A stretch of 64,000 nt of DNA. Origin: CBDHHC01 sp965263345 (GTDB taxonomy: Bacteria; Pseudomonadota; Alphaproteobacteria; Rhizobiales; CBDHHC01). Every line of letters starts with the position of its first letter. Position 1 is the stretch's first letter. The DNA is taken from contig CBDHHC010000024.1 of the NCBI GenBank assembly GCA_965263345.1, positions 1,212,055 through 1,276,054 of the forward strand, read 5' to 3'. The translations under genes were made by a program, and so were the position numbers. Below the pieces are notes generated by a model, which searched no databases, was not told where the DNA came from, and saw nothing but the letters and a program-made list of their open reading frames with translations. Below are positions 9,085 to 18,931 of this stretch, piece after piece.

Positions 9085-10383
9085 ATGTCTATCGAACAAA
9101 ACTCTTCTAATATAACAGCCCTAAATATAAATCAAAGCTTTACTCTTTATAATCAACTACAATCAACTAGAGAACTGACGAAAGAACTTTCCTCTCCATT
9201 AAGCGCTGAAGACCAGGTTGTACAATCAGCTGAATATGCTAGCCCGACAAAATGGCATCTTGCTCATACCACATGGTTTTTTGAAGCATTTATCTTATCA
9301 AAGTATCTACCTTTATACAAAATCTTTGATGCTAAATTCGAATACTGTTTCAACTCCTACTATAATAATGTTGGCCCTAGACAACCACGCCCACAACGCA
9401 GCCTTTTAACAAGGCCAAATGCCAAACAGGTTCAAGATTATCGAGCGTATGTTGATGAAAACTTAGAAAAACTATTCGATCACTACAATCACGAATTATC
9501 CAACGACCTTAGTAATTTAATAAAACTAGGAATCAATCATGAGCAACAACACCAAGAATTAATTCTAACTGATATTCTAAGTGTATTTGCCCTAAATCCG
9601 CTATTTCCAGCATATAAAAATCCGGAACCGCTAAAAATTGATCAAAATCTAGTTGAACTCACTTGGCAAAAGTATGAAGGTGGCCTTGTTGAAATTGGTT
9701 ATCAGGGGAATAATTTTGCCTATGATATTGAAGGCCCTACCCACAAACAATATCTAGCCCCATTTGTTTTATCAAATAGGTTGATCACAAATTCTGAATG
9801 GATCGAATTCATAGAAGATAAAGGATATCAAAAAGTAAATCTCTGGCTTGATGATGGCTGGAGCACAGTTCAGCAAGAAGCGTGGCAGGCCCCTTTATAT
9901 TGGCTGAAAATAAAAGACCAATGGCACCAAATGACATTGCGGGGTTTGCAACCCCTAAACCTAAATGCTCCAGTCACACATGTAAGCTACTATGAAGCAG
10001 ATGCATTTGCTCGTTGGATAGGAAAACGTTTACCTACAGAATTTGAATGGGAGTTCGCTAATAAAAATCTTCCTATATCTGGAAATACACTTTCATCAAA
10101 AATGTTAAGGCCCCTACCAGCAAAACAAAGTGAAATAAAACTGTTACAAACCTATGGTGATGTCTGGGAATGGACACAAAGTCCATATACTCCATATCCT
10201 GGTTTTAAGGCATCCCCAGATGCAATCGGAGAATATAACGGTAAATTTATGAGCAACAAATATGTTCTTCGTGGTGGTTCCTGCGTAACACCTAAAGACC
10301 ACATCCGTAACACTTACCGAAACTTCTTTTGCCCTCATGAAAGATGGCAATTTATGGGCCTACGTCTAGCTGCAGACTATTAA
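9085..10383 (+). CDS. egtB: ergothioneine biosynthesis sulfoxide synthase EgtB
   Basis: Non-heme iron enzyme that joins hercynine to a thiol donor with O2, the key C-S bond step of ergothioneine synthesis. The N-terminal DinB-like domain shows WHLAHTTWFFE near residue 55 and the iron-binding HEQQHQE near residue 153. The C-terminal half is a formylglycine-generating-enzyme-like fold with GDVWEWT, VLRGGSC and the terminal GLRLA. At 432 residues it is full length. It is followed after 39 bases by egtD. No egtC (gamma-glutamyl amidase) is adjacent, so the thiol donor may be free cysteine or egtC may lie elsewhere. Confidence 0.93.
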   Translation: MSIEQNSSNITALNINQSFTLYNQLQSTRELTKELSSPLSAEDQVVQSAEYASPTKWHLAHTTWFFEAFILSKYLPLYKIFDAKFEYCFNSYYNNVGPRQPRPQRSLLTRPNAKQVQDYRAYVDENLEKLFDHYNHELSNDLSNLIKLGINHEQQHQELILTDILSVFALNPLFPAYKNPEPLKIDQNLVELTWQKYEGGLVEIGYQGNNFAYDIEGPTHKQYLAPFVLSNRLITNSEWIEFIEDKGYQKVNLWLDDGWSTVQQEAWQAPLYWLKIKDQWHQMTLRGLQPLNLNAPVTHVSYYEADAFARWIGKRLPTEFEWEFANKNLPISGNTLSSKMLRPLPAKQSEIKLLQTYGDVWEWTQSPYTPYPGFKASPDAIGEYNGKFMSNKYVLRGGSCVTPKDHIRNTYRNFFCPHERWQFMGLRLAADY

Positions 10384-10422
10384 GCCAATCTCCGTCTTTG
10401 TAAAAAAATTAAAGAGAATAAT

Positions 10423-11394
10423 ATGAGTATAAATCTCACAGACAAACAAATATCAGAAGACTTTGCACATGCAGTCTTAAGCGGTTTAGATAATCAGCAA
10501 AAAAAAATTCCATCCCGTTTTTTGTACGATACAAAAGGGTCTGAGCTATTTGAAGATATAACAAATGTTGAAGAATATTACCCAACACGTACAGAAATTA
10601 CAATTCTTCAAAAATCTGTCGCTGAAATAGCAAAAATAACTGACGAGAAAACAATACTTATTGAGTTTGGATCTGGATCAAGTAAAAAAACACCCCTATT
10701 GATAGAAGCATTACATAATTTAGAAGCTTATATCCCAATCGATATATCAAACTCTGCTTTAATAGATGCAACAAAATATTTACAGAGACGTTTTCAAGAT
10801 CTTGAGATAATCCCCTTGCACGCCGACTTTACACAAGAAATAAAATTACCGCCAATTAAATCAGGATTTTTTAATTTAGGTTTTTTCCCTGGTTCAACTC
10901 TGGGAAACTTCGAAAAGCATGAAGCAATAGAGTTTTTAAAAACTGCAAAACAAATTCTTGGAGAAAATTGTGGTTTAATAATTGGCATAGACCTTCAAAA
11001 ATGTCCTGAAATATTAATCCCAGCATATGATGACTCCTCTGGAGTAACCGCTTCGTTCAATTTAAATCTGCTATCTCGAATTAACCGGGAACTAGATGGT
11101 AATTTTGATATTAATGCTTATGAACACAAAGCTATATATAATGAACATTCAAAACGAATAGAAATGCATATTGAGAGTCTGACAAATCAGACTGTAAATA
11201 TCTTAGGTTACAAATTTGAGTTTGAAAAAGGAGAAACAATCCATACAGAAAACTCACATAAATATTCTATTGAGAGTTTTAAACAACTTGCCTCAGAAGC
11301 AGATTGGTCTGTCTTAAAACACTGGACGGATAAAGAAAACCTTTTTAGCCTACATTATCTCATACCAACACAAAATGGAATGAATATAGTATAG
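10423..11394 (+). CDS. egtD: L-histidine N-alpha-methyltransferase EgtD
   Basis: SAM-dependent enzyme that trimethylates histidine to hercynine, the EgtB substrate. The 323-residue protein has the family N-terminus (IPSRFLYDTKGSELFEDIT and EEYYPTRTE), the SAM-binding LIEFGSGSSKKT near residue 80, and FFPGSTLGNF mid-protein. The C-terminal FSLHYLIP matches the family end. A good purine-rich ribosome site (AAAGAGAATA) precedes the ATG. Operon with egtB upstream and the DUF5996-like gene 3 bases downstream. Confidence 0.94.
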   Translation: MSINLTDKQISEDFAHAVLSGLDNQQKKIPSRFLYDTKGSELFEDITNVEEYYPTRTEITILQKSVAEIAKITDEKTILIEFGSGSSKKTPLLIEALHNLEAYIPIDISNSALIDATKYLQRRFQDLEIIPLHADFTQEIKLPPIKSGFFNLGFFPGSTLGNFEKHEAIEFLKTAKQILGENCGLIIGIDLQKCPEILIPAYDDSSGVTASFNLNLLSRINRELDGNFDINAYEHKAIYNEHSKRIEMHIESLTNQTVNILGYKFEFEKGETIHTENSHKYSIESFKQLASEADWSVLKHWTDKENLFSLHYLIPTQNGMNIV

Positions 11395-11397
11395 AGA

Positions 11398-12252
11398 ATG
11401 TATAACAACCTAAGATTTAATGCGGGCGCATTAGCGCCCAAAAGCCTTAATGAAGCCCGTTTAAATGCACATTATGCTGTTCAATGGTTAGCCAGAATAG
11501 CAAGAGGTTACATACAAAGTAAGCCTGATGACAGTCATACATGTTTATCCTGGATACCCGAAGATAACGCCTTAACAACAAAATTTCTTCCTAATGGTAT
11601 ATATTTTGGTCTGGTTATTCCCGAGCTTCTACTTTTTTGTACAACTTCAAACGAACTCATTGATGAGCTATCTTTAGACGGCAAAACGGATAATGAAGTT
11701 GGTGAATGGGTAAAAGGTTGTATTCAAGATATGGGCTTTCCTACAGAACCTATAGATATTCCATTACCCTATTCTATTGAGCATCACCCACTCAAAAATA
11801 ATGCAAGTTATGACCAGATCGATACGGCTCTTGGGCTAAGAGAATTAAGCTTCTGGTTTGACGATGCATACAATACAATGAAGGTAATCAATTCCGACTT
11901 TTCAAAACAATTTTCATATATTTCAAATATTAACTGCTGGCCACATCATTTCGATATGGCGCACACATTGCAAGTTAGAAGCTATAGTCCAGAAACGATG
12001 CCCGTAATAAGTGTCGGTCTATCCCCTGGCGACGAATATTATAATGAACCGTACTACTATGTAACACCATGGCCTTATCTTAAACCAATAGGCTTACCTG
12101 ATTTGCCCTTTATTGGACATTGGCATTTGCGAGGTTTCGTTGGAGCTGTAACACTTGGGTCTAAGATAATAGAACTTGATAATAGAGAAAAAGATGTTTT
12201 AGCCTTTTTGAGGCACTCAATCATGATAGGACAAAAAATCCTGTCTTCATAG
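11398..12252 (+). CDS. DUF5996-like protein in the ergothioneine operon
   Basis: A 284-residue soluble protein of unknown function. Recognisable features are CWPHHFDMAH near residue 182, SPGDEYYNEPYYYVTPWP near residue 220 and a final GHWHLRGFVG, which resemble the DUF5996 family as I remember it. The His/Asp-rich motifs could bind metal, but no catalytic family is evident. It starts 3 bases after the egtD stop with no gap, so it is probably co-translated and could act on ergothioneine or its supply. That role is inference. Confidence 0.72.
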   Translation: MYNNLRFNAGALAPKSLNEARLNAHYAVQWLARIARGYIQSKPDDSHTCLSWIPEDNALTTKFLPNGIYFGLVIPELLLFCTTSNELIDELSLDGKTDNEVGEWVKGCIQDMGFPTEPIDIPLPYSIEHHPLKNNASYDQIDTALGLRELSFWFDDAYNTMKVINSDFSKQFSYISNINCWPHHFDMAHTLQVRSYSPETMPVISVGLSPGDEYYNEPYYYVTPWPYLKPIGLPDLPFIGHWHLRGFVGAVTLGSKIIELDNREKDVLAFLRHSIMIGQKILSS

Positions 12253-12372
12253 GAACAAATAATAAATTATAATGATTTTACTCTAGAGCTAAATAGCCAA
12301 ATCTAATATAAAGAGAATGAATATAATAATGTGTCCCTCAATTTAAAAAATATTTGAAGAGGTCATAACAGA

Positions 12373-12900
12373 GTGGGTCGGCAAAAAACAGATATAAGCC
12401 TAAGTGTTGCGGCGCAAGTGCCCTATTTGCGTAGGTTTGCCCATGCTTTGACAGGCAACTCGTCACTTGCAGATGACCTTGTACAGGACTGCATAGAAAG
12501 GGCATTAACGCGACTTCACCTTTTTGATGAAACAAAAAACCTTCGAACCTGGCTTTTTACAATACTTAGAAATTTACATTTAAATAATTTAAGACAAAAA
12601 GACCAACGTGGTCTTCATTTGAATATAGATGATGTTTCAGAACAAAAGCTTATCCAAGCGCCAGAACAATCACATCATATGGCTATTACAGATATCGCCA
12701 AAGCAATGGAATATTTGCCCAATGAACAACGTGAAGTTCTTATTCTAGTTGCTATTGAAGAAATGAGTTACGCTGAAATCGCAGATATCATAGATACACC
12801 TATAGGAACCGTAATGTCACGTCTAAGTCGTGCTCGCAGTCGCCTCAAAACACTAATGACAAATAATCAATTATTATTGGAGAGGCAAAAAAATGACTGA
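12373..12900 (+). CDS. ECF-type RNA polymerase sigma factor
   Basis: A 175-residue sigma-70 family protein with only regions 2 and 4. Region 2 shows LADDLVQDCIERAL and NLRTWLFTILRNLHLNNLR; region 4 shows YLPNEQREVLILVAIEEMSYAEIADII followed by GTVMSRLSRARSRLK. The start is GTG at 12373, about 11 bases after GAAGAGG. The gene ends inside the next one with an 8-base overlap, the usual coupling to an anti-sigma factor. It is likely autoregulated but I could not define the target promoter. Confidence 0.93.
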   Translation: MGRQKTDISLSVAAQVPYLRRFAHALTGNSSLADDLVQDCIERALTRLHLFDETKNLRTWLFTILRNLHLNNLRQKDQRGLHLNIDDVSEQKLIQAPEQSHHMAITDIAKAMEYLPNEQREVLILVAIEEMSYAEIADIIDTPIGTVMSRLSRARSRLKTLMTNNQLLLERQKND

Positions 12901-13660
12901 AGACCAAATTGTTGGTGAAGCAGCACTACATGCTTTTCTAGATAATGAACTAGATCATGAGGCCAATACTGAAGTTGAACTTTGGCTAAAACAAAACCCT
13001 GAATACATAAAAGAGCTATCTATTTGGCAATCACAAAAAGATAAGTTAAAAGAAGTCTATGATCCAATTGCCAAAGAGAAGATCCCAAAAGCAATACAAA
13101 CTGCCCTAAATAGATCCACCCCTAGTGCAAAAAAGTTTTCATGGAAAACACTTGCCGCATCTCTAATATTTCTTACAATTGGTACAATGCTGGGGTTTTA
13201 TATTAATCAGAGCCCTCTCAAGAAAAAATGGCCAAAATTTGCATATGCGGCGATAAGCTCTCACATTGTTTTTGCACAAGATCTAACGCGTCCTGTAGAA
13301 TTTGCAGAACCTCAAAAAAACTACCTTTTAGCTTGGATAAAGTACAGAACAGGAAAACAAATAACACCACCAGAACTATCGACAACAGGATTTAAACTCT
13401 TAGGTGGAAGAGTTTTGGCATATGCAAATAAACCAGCAGCTTTGTTCATGTATGAAAATGTACAAGGAAAACGAGTGACTCTATTTGTGGCTCAAAACTA
13501 TATAGCACAAAACAGACCACCAACGTTCTGGTCAAATGATAAAATAAATTGTTATTACTGGTACAAGGATAATTTGAACTTTGCCATTACCAGTGATATC
13601 AGCCAGGAAAAACTGCAAGAAATCACAAAAAAAGCTCAAGGGCACTTCAAAAATATTTAA
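12893..13660 (+). CDS. membrane anti-sigma factor
   Basis: A 255-residue protein with a cytoplasmic N-terminal segment (ALHAFLDNELD, the common start of ECF anti-sigma factors), one membrane helix near residues 84-104 (TLAASLIFLTIGTMLGFYI) and a ~150-residue extracytoplasmic part. No zinc-binding HxxxCxxC is present. The outer part carries LGGRVLAYANKPAALFMYEN, reminiscent of the periplasmic sensory domains of RsiW-like proteins in alphaproteobacteria. The 8-base overlap with the sigma gene supports a cognate pair. The signal is not known. Confidence 0.85.
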   Translation: MTEDQIVGEAALHAFLDNELDHEANTEVELWLKQNPEYIKELSIWQSQKDKLKEVYDPIAKEKIPKAIQTALNRSTPSAKKFSWKTLAASLIFLTIGTMLGFYINQSPLKKKWPKFAYAAISSHIVFAQDLTRPVEFAEPQKNYLLAWIKYRTGKQITPPELSTTGFKLLGGRVLAYANKPAALFMYENVQGKRVTLFVAQNYIAQNRPPTFWSNDKINCYYWYKDNLNFAITSDISQEKLQEITKKAQGHFKNI

Positions 13661-13675
13661 GATCGCGAACTGACC

Positions 13676-14419
13676 TTAACTGGCCCGTAAGTGTGCCCTC
13701 AAGTGATTGATTTCCTGATTTAACTGGTCCGCAAAGTTACCAAGTTCATTATAAGATTGATCAACCTTGTGACTTGCACGGAGTTTATGAAGCTCATCAA
13801 TCAAAGAGTTCAATATCTTTTGATCTATTTCTCCTAGAACCTTTTCTTCCCCATTAACAGAACTATCCTCAGTATATTCAAATATTTTACGATCAACACT
13901 TATGTGCTTGTAATCTTCAAACCGTCGGTCAATAATCTCAACTATAGTCTGTTGTATCGAGTACATACAGGAATAGATTTTCTCTGCCGAAGAATGTGTT
14001 TCTTCAGCCATCGTTTTCACTTCCGATGCAATGGTAGAAAAATTCTGAGAACTATGCAAAGCATCTGATGTAAATTTCAAGGCAAACAAATTCGTTTTAT
14101 TTGCAACTTCATGAAAATATTTAATGACACTTCCAATTTTAACTGATGCGGAAATAAGAGATTGAATTTCTTCCTTGATATTTTCTGGCAACACTTGATG
14201 CTCAATATTATTATCCGAGCCCTCAAAACCCTCAGAGAATCTATCAGACACCGCAGCAGCTATTTTGGAAATCTGCTCTTCATAACCTTTAATATATTGA
14301 CTACAAGAACTTTTCTGATCATGTTCAACATCGGCCACCAAACCGTTTTTTTGCCCCAAAAGAGACGTTTTAGTATTTTGAGAAACTGATTCAGATTTTA
14401 AACGAACTGACATGAACAC
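13676..14419 (-). CDS. soluble, degenerate chemoreceptor-like protein
   Basis: A 247-residue protein without a membrane segment. Residues ~90-160 follow the methyl-accepting signalling domain (KIGSVIKYFHEVANKTNLFALKFTSDAL then IASEVKTMAEET), but the usual hairpin tip, rich in Glu-Ala-Ala-Arg-Ala-Gly-Glu, is replaced by SDALHSSQNF, slightly shortened. CheA/CheW contacts at the tip are therefore doubtful. The flanks are predicted coil with many charged residues. Several cysteines (SSCSQY, YSCMY) are unusual for such proteins. It is divergent from the VWA gene and converges on the anti-sigma gene. Confidence 0.7.
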   Translation of the reverse strand: MFMSVRLKSESVSQNTKTSLLGQKNGLVADVEHDQKSSCSQYIKGYEEQISKIAAAVSDRFSEGFEGSDNNIEHQVLPENIKEEIQSLISASVKIGSVIKYFHEVANKTNLFALKFTSDALHSSQNFSTIASEVKTMAEETHSSAEKIYSCMYSIQQTIVEIIDRRFEDYKHISVDRKIFEYTEDSSVNGEEKVLGEIDQKILNSLIDELHKLRASHKVDQSYNELGNFADQLNQEINHLRAHLRAS

Positions 14420-14775
14420 AACCTATAGTTACATAACTGCAAATACTCTGCAATTACAGAGCAAGACTTCGAGATTAAAGTTCTATTAGCAAACTCAACT
14501 ACAAAAAAATTGTAAATTAATTTGCCCAAGTAAATTTTCTATAATCACCTAATCCTTATATAGTTAATATTTTCTATTCTTTTGTGAGAATTTTATACAA
14601 TCATAAAAAATAAAAGAAAAAATCATTAACGAAAATTTAAAAAGTCCCTCTTGGTTTTTCCAAAAACATTCTTACCTATTATCACATAGATGTGATCACC
14701 AATCTTATGAAACAAGACATATGCACATAAGACAATAACACTGATATATATAGAAAATTAAATCGGGAGCGCCCC
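14420..14775. other. 356-base intergenic region between divergent genes
   Basis: Very AT-rich, with no coding frame and no convincing RNA fold. It must hold the promoters of the divergent chemoreceptor-like and VWA genes, but I could not assign them. Confidence 0.5.
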
Positions 14776-16104
14776 ATGAGGATGAACGCTATAATATCTA
14801 CAATTACCTGCCTCTTAATATTGCTAACCACGAATTTTCCAGCATCAGCAAAACCACCAATTAATATAAGGTCGGAACTTGGTCACTCAGTTCTTTTGAA
14901 AAATAAGACACAAAATGCCTATTTAAAAATTCAAATACATGGTGAAGAACAAACAGAAAAAGAAGAAAGAACTCCCGTTAATTTATCAATAGTTATAGAT
15001 AAATCTGGATCAATGAGCGGTGCAAAGCTCGCACGAGCAAAAGACGCAGCAGCTATGGCCATAAATCGTCTCAACGAAAATGACATCATATCTGTAATTG
15101 CTTATAATAATAAAGTCGAAGTTTTAATACCCGCAACAAAAGTGACTGATAAAAAAGCTCTCACAGACAAAGTTGATCGTTTAAAATCAAGTGGAACAAC
15201 TGCACTTTATGCTGGAGTAACATCAGGCATTGGGCAAGTTAAAGAATTTTTATCACAAAACAAAGTCAACCGCGTCATCCTTTTGTCAGATGGCTTAGCA
15301 AATGTTGGTCCAAACTCTCCAGAAGAACTAGGCAAACTTGGTCAGCAGGTTGCAGCTGATGGCATTTCTGTTACCACAATTGGTTTAGGATTGGGTTACA
15401 ATGAAGATCTTATGGCAAAACTTGCTTTTAACAGTGATGGCAATCATGCTTTTGTTGAGGATGAAGAACAACTTGTAAAAATATTTGACAGTGAATTTGG
15501 AGATGTCCTATCTGTAATTGCCCAAGATATTGAGATAGAAATAATATTAGAAGAAGGTATTAAACCTATTCGTTCTTTAGGACGAAAAGCTAAAATTCAA
15601 TCAAACAAAGCAAACTTCCGCCTTAACCAGATTTACGCGTCACAAAAAAAAGAATTCATTATAGAGTTACAGGTTCCGTCAAATATATCTGCCGAAGAGC
15701 TAAAAGTTGCCAATATTAATGTTCGCTATTTAAATATGGACAGTAAATCTCGAGAGAAACAAAATGATACTTTGACAGTTAAACTCGTAACTTCGGAAAA
15801 AGAGTGGGAGGCAAACGCAAATACAAAAGTAATGACATCAGTAGCTACACAAATCGGTATTCTAGAAAACGAAAAAGCTGTAAAGTTACGAGATCAGGGT
15901 AAAATTTCTGAAGCACGTGCCCTGTTAAATAAAAACTCTAAATTTCTCCAGGAGCAAGGCAAACGATATGGAGCTCAATCACTAACAAAGTTAGGATTAA
16001 GCAACTCTGAAGACGCTCAAAACCTTGAAGGTTCAAGATGGAGAAAATCTAGGAAGTTTATGCGTGCGCGCCAACATAGAGGAAAAACCCAACAATCTTA
16101 TTAG
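14776..16104 (+). CDS. secreted VWA-domain protein
   Basis: A 442-residue protein with a signal peptide (AIISTITCLLILLTTNFPASA) and a von Willebrand A domain whose metal site is intact: DKSGSMSG near residue 75, Thr in SSGTTALYAG and Asp in LLSDGLANVG. After the VWA domain (to ~residue 245) come beta-rich and helical regions as in YfbK-like, Ca-activated chloride channel-homologue proteins. The C-terminus is strongly basic (RWRKSRKFMRARQHRG). Probably periplasmic and binding a partner protein; no MoxR ATPase is adjacent. A GGGAGCG ribosome site precedes the start. Confidence 0.85.
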   Translation: MRMNAIISTITCLLILLTTNFPASAKPPINIRSELGHSVLLKNKTQNAYLKIQIHGEEQTEKEERTPVNLSIVIDKSGSMSGAKLARAKDAAAMAINRLNENDIISVIAYNNKVEVLIPATKVTDKKALTDKVDRLKSSGTTALYAGVTSGIGQVKEFLSQNKVNRVILLSDGLANVGPNSPEELGKLGQQVAADGISVTTIGLGLGYNEDLMAKLAFNSDGNHAFVEDEEQLVKIFDSEFGDVLSVIAQDIEIEIILEEGIKPIRSLGRKAKIQSNKANFRLNQIYASQKKEFIIELQVPSNISAEELKVANINVRYLNMDSKSREKQNDTLTVKLVTSEKEWEANANTKVMTSVATQIGILENEKAVKLRDQGKISEARALLNKNSKFLQEQGKRYGAQSLTKLGLSNSEDAQNLEGSRWRKSRKFMRARQHRGKTQQSY

Positions 16105-16137
16105 ATGAGTGGTTATCCCCAAAAAAATTAAACAGAT

Positions 16138-16485
16138 ATGACAAACAAAATTATTTATAAAATATGCAACGAGAAAGAATGGACAAAAGCCCTGGAAAAA
16201 GGCATCTATGAGGGATCTGAACATGATATTCGAGATGGCTTCATTCATTTATCAACCAAAAGCCAGCTCGAAGGCACACTTTCAAAACACTTCTCAAATC
16301 AAGAAAACTTACTGCTCATCGCAATAGAAGAAGAAAAAATATCCTCGAATCTAAAATATGAACCTGCAAGAAATGGGGAATTATTCCCCCATATTTACGG
16401 AAAACTTGAAACACATAGTGTTCTTTGGGTAAAAGAAATAAAAAAACAATCAGATGGGTGCCATCTTCTACCCGAGAACATATAA
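16138..16485 (+). CDS. DUF952 family protein
   Basis: A 115-residue cytoplasmic protein with the family signature DGFIHLSTKSQLEGTLSKHF near residue 31, and EPARNGELFPHIYG near residue 77. Function is unknown, though the fold is related to ADP-ribosyl-type proteins. The stop codon is two bases before the pyrD start, a pairing seen repeatedly in alphaproteobacteria. Confidence 0.9.
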   Translation: MTNKIIYKICNEKEWTKALEKGIYEGSEHDIRDGFIHLSTKSQLEGTLSKHFSNQENLLLIAIEEEKISSNLKYEPARNGELFPHIYGKLETHSVLWVKEIKKQSDGCHLLPENI

Positions 16486-16487
16486 GA

Positions 16488-17588
16488 ATGCTCCTAAATT
16501 TATTTAATTTACTTACACCTCTCATGCGTATCCTGCCACCGGAAACAGCCCACGAGGTAACTTTAAGAACACTAGAATATGGGATATACCCGAAGCAATC
16601 TCATGAAGACGATATAAGATTTAATCAAAATATCTTTGGGTACTCTTTTCCAAACCCTATAGGAATTGCAGCGGGATTTGATAAAAACGGGCGTGTGCCT
16701 CATCATCTTCTAAACTTAGGTTTTGGTTTCGTGGAAGTGGGAACTTTAACCCCAAAACCTCAAAACGGTAATCCAAAACCAAGGTTATTCCGCCTCTATT
16801 CAGACCAGGCTATATTAAACAGAATGGGCTTTAACAACCAGGGGTTTTCAAAATTTACTCAAAATTATTCCACACACCATAAAAATGGAATCGTAGGAAT
16901 AAATATTGGAGCAAACAAAAACAGCCAAAACCCTAATGAAGATTATGTTTCTGGGATACAAAACCTAAACCAATTAGCAGACTATTTTACGATTAATATC
17001 TCATCTCCAAATACACCTGGTTTAAGAGACCTGCAAAATCCGGAAAAACTCAATCAACTCCTGTCTTGGTTAATGGCCACAAGAGGAGCCTTAATGTCTG
17101 GTGGACATCCTTGGCGCCCAATTCTTGTTAAATTATCTCCTGATATTTTTGATGATGAATTACCTCAAATTATTGATTGCCTTTTAATAAATGCGGTAGA
17201 TGGAATCATAATTTCCAATACCACAACCTCAAGAGATGGATTACACGAAAGTGGACTGGCTGGAGAATCCGGAGGACTTTCCGGCAAACCACTCTTTCAA
17301 AACTCAACACATGTGCTCGCCAAAGTATATAGACAAACCAAAGGTGCAATTCCATTAATTGGTGTGGGTGGAATAGACTCAGGTGAAACCGCTTTGGCAA
17401 AGATCCAAGCAGGTGCATCTCTCATCCAACTTTATACAGGCTTGGTTTACAAAGGCCCTGGCTTAATCTCAAAAATAAAAAAACATCTTATAAATCACAT
17501 GGAAGTAAATAATCTACAGAGCATATCCCAGATAACAGGTTCACAAGCTGATGCATGGGCAGAGAACCCAGATGAAATCACATTATAA
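16488..17588 (+). CDS. pyrD: dihydroorotate dehydrogenase (quinone), class 2
   Basis: Fourth step of pyrimidine synthesis, oxidising dihydroorotate with ubiquinone at the inner membrane. The 366-residue form has the N-terminal helical extension (LFNLLTPLMRILPPETAHEVT) that marks class 2. FMN-site motifs include NPIGIAAGFDKNG, ISSPNTPGLRDLQ with the catalytic Ser region, and LIGVGGIDSGE. Start placed at 16488, two bases after the DUF952 stop and preserving the extension; a longer in-frame reading would overlap DUF952. Confidence 0.95.
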   Translation: MLLNLFNLLTPLMRILPPETAHEVTLRTLEYGIYPKQSHEDDIRFNQNIFGYSFPNPIGIAAGFDKNGRVPHHLLNLGFGFVEVGTLTPKPQNGNPKPRLFRLYSDQAILNRMGFNNQGFSKFTQNYSTHHKNGIVGINIGANKNSQNPNEDYVSGIQNLNQLADYFTINISSPNTPGLRDLQNPEKLNQLLSWLMATRGALMSGGHPWRPILVKLSPDIFDDELPQIIDCLLINAVDGIIISNTTTSRDGLHESGLAGESGGLSGKPLFQNSTHVLAKVYRQTKGAIPLIGVGGIDSGETALAKIQAGASLIQLYTGLVYKGPGLISKIKKHLINHMEVNNLQSISQITGSQADAWAENPDEITL

Positions 17589-17590
17589 CT

Positions 17591-18913
17591 CTAAGTCTGC
17601 AAAGATTTCACAAGGACCGGATAACGATACCCTAAAGTAATACCTCTAAAAACAAAAAACAGCAAAAAAGCACCCCAAAGACCGTGATTATCGAAAATAG
17701 GTTCTAATAGTACCCAGCTTAATAAATAAAGGGCAAGACTAAGTATCATCATATTACGCATATCAACTGTGGCGGTTGCTCCAATAAAAATGCCGTCAAG
17801 TTGAAAACAAGCGACTCCAATAACCGGAATAAGAACAACCCATATCAAATAACGATTTGCTGTTTCTTGTACCTCTTGGGTTGGGGTAATAAATTCAATC
17901 ATTTCAGTTCCAAATACCCAAAATGCAAACGATACAAGAAATGCAAAGATATAGGCCCAAAAACTAGAAAGAAAAACCGCACGTTTTAAAAGGTCAATAT
18001 TCTTCTTACCAAAAGCATATCCAACAAACCTCTCAGCAGAATAAGCAAAACCATCAAGAAAATAAGCCGAAAGGCCAAATAACGTCAGCAGGACAGCATT
18101 AGCAGCCAGAGTAATATCATCAATGCCCGCACTTTGAGCTGTCATAAATGTTATAGCAAACAACAAACATAATGTTCTGATCATGATATCACTATTAACC
18201 GATAGCATGCGCTTAAGATCTGTGAGTCTAAATAAACTATCCCAATGCAATATAAGAGCTTGCTTGATATTTATTTTACGTGACACGAGAAAGATCCCAG
18301 CCAAAACAGCAATAATTTCAGCAAGCAAAGTTGCATATGCAACACCTGAGACCCCAAAACCAAGCCCCATGACAAAAAGGAGATCTAACCCAATATTCAA
18401 ACCATTAAGTAATAATTGCAAATAAAGAGCAAGATCGGATCGACCAAGGCCAATAAACCAGCCCAACAAAGCATAATTTGCAAAAGTCGCTGGTGCACTC
18501 CAGATCCGAATATCAAAATAAATTTTTGCTGAAGCTTCCACTTCATCTGAAGCTGGCATTAAATAAAATGATATATGCTTCAGAATTGGCTGTAAAAGAA
18601 TAAATATAATTCCGGCACAAAAAGCGATTAATAAAGCTCTCACCAAAACCGCAAACACTTCACCATCTTGCCCTGCCCCTTCTGCTTGAGCAGTAAACCC
18701 AGTTGTTCCCATCCTCAAAAAACCGAACGTCCAGAAAATCATGGAGAAGATATGAGCTCCGATTGCAATTGCACCGAGCAAATGTGTTTGATTAAGCTGT
18801 CCAATGACTGTCATATCAACTGCCCCAAGAAGAGGAGTCGTAACATTAGATAACATAATTGGAATCGCAACAACAAGGATATCGCGATGAGTAAGCTTTC
18901 TATCCATATTCAC
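17591..18913 (-). CDS. MATE family efflux transporter (DinF-like)
   Basis: A 440-residue protein with about twelve membrane segments. The N-terminal IPIMLSNVTTPLLGAVDMTVIGQL and the GTTGFTAQAEGAG stretch fit the DinF branch of MATE antiporters, which expel cationic drugs or bile salts using Na+ or H+. MDRKLTH (18907) is an equally possible start. It begins 18 bases after the ADP-ribosylglycohydrolase stop, so three minus-strand genes probably form one operon. Its end nearly touches the convergent pyrD end. Confidence 0.92.
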   Translation of the reverse strand: MNMDRKLTHRDILVVAIPIMLSNVTTPLLGAVDMTVIGQLNQTHLLGAIAIGAHIFSMIFWTFGFLRMGTTGFTAQAEGAGQDGEVFAVLVRALLIAFCAGIIFILLQPILKHISFYLMPASDEVEASAKIYFDIRIWSAPATFANYALLGWFIGLGRSDLALYLQLLLNGLNIGLDLLFVMGLGFGVSGVAYATLLAEIIAVLAGIFLVSRKINIKQALILHWDSLFRLTDLKRMLSVNSDIMIRTLCLLFAITFMTAQSAGIDDITLAANAVLLTLFGLSAYFLDGFAYSAERFVGYAFGKKNIDLLKRAVFLSSFWAYIFAFLVSFAFWVFGTEMIEFITPTQEVQETANRYLIWVVLIPVIGVACFQLDGIFIGATATVDMRNMMILSLALYLLSWVLLEPIFDNHGLWGAFLLFFVFRGITLGYRYPVLVKSLQT

Positions 18914-18931
18914 ATCGCATAAGAATACTCA

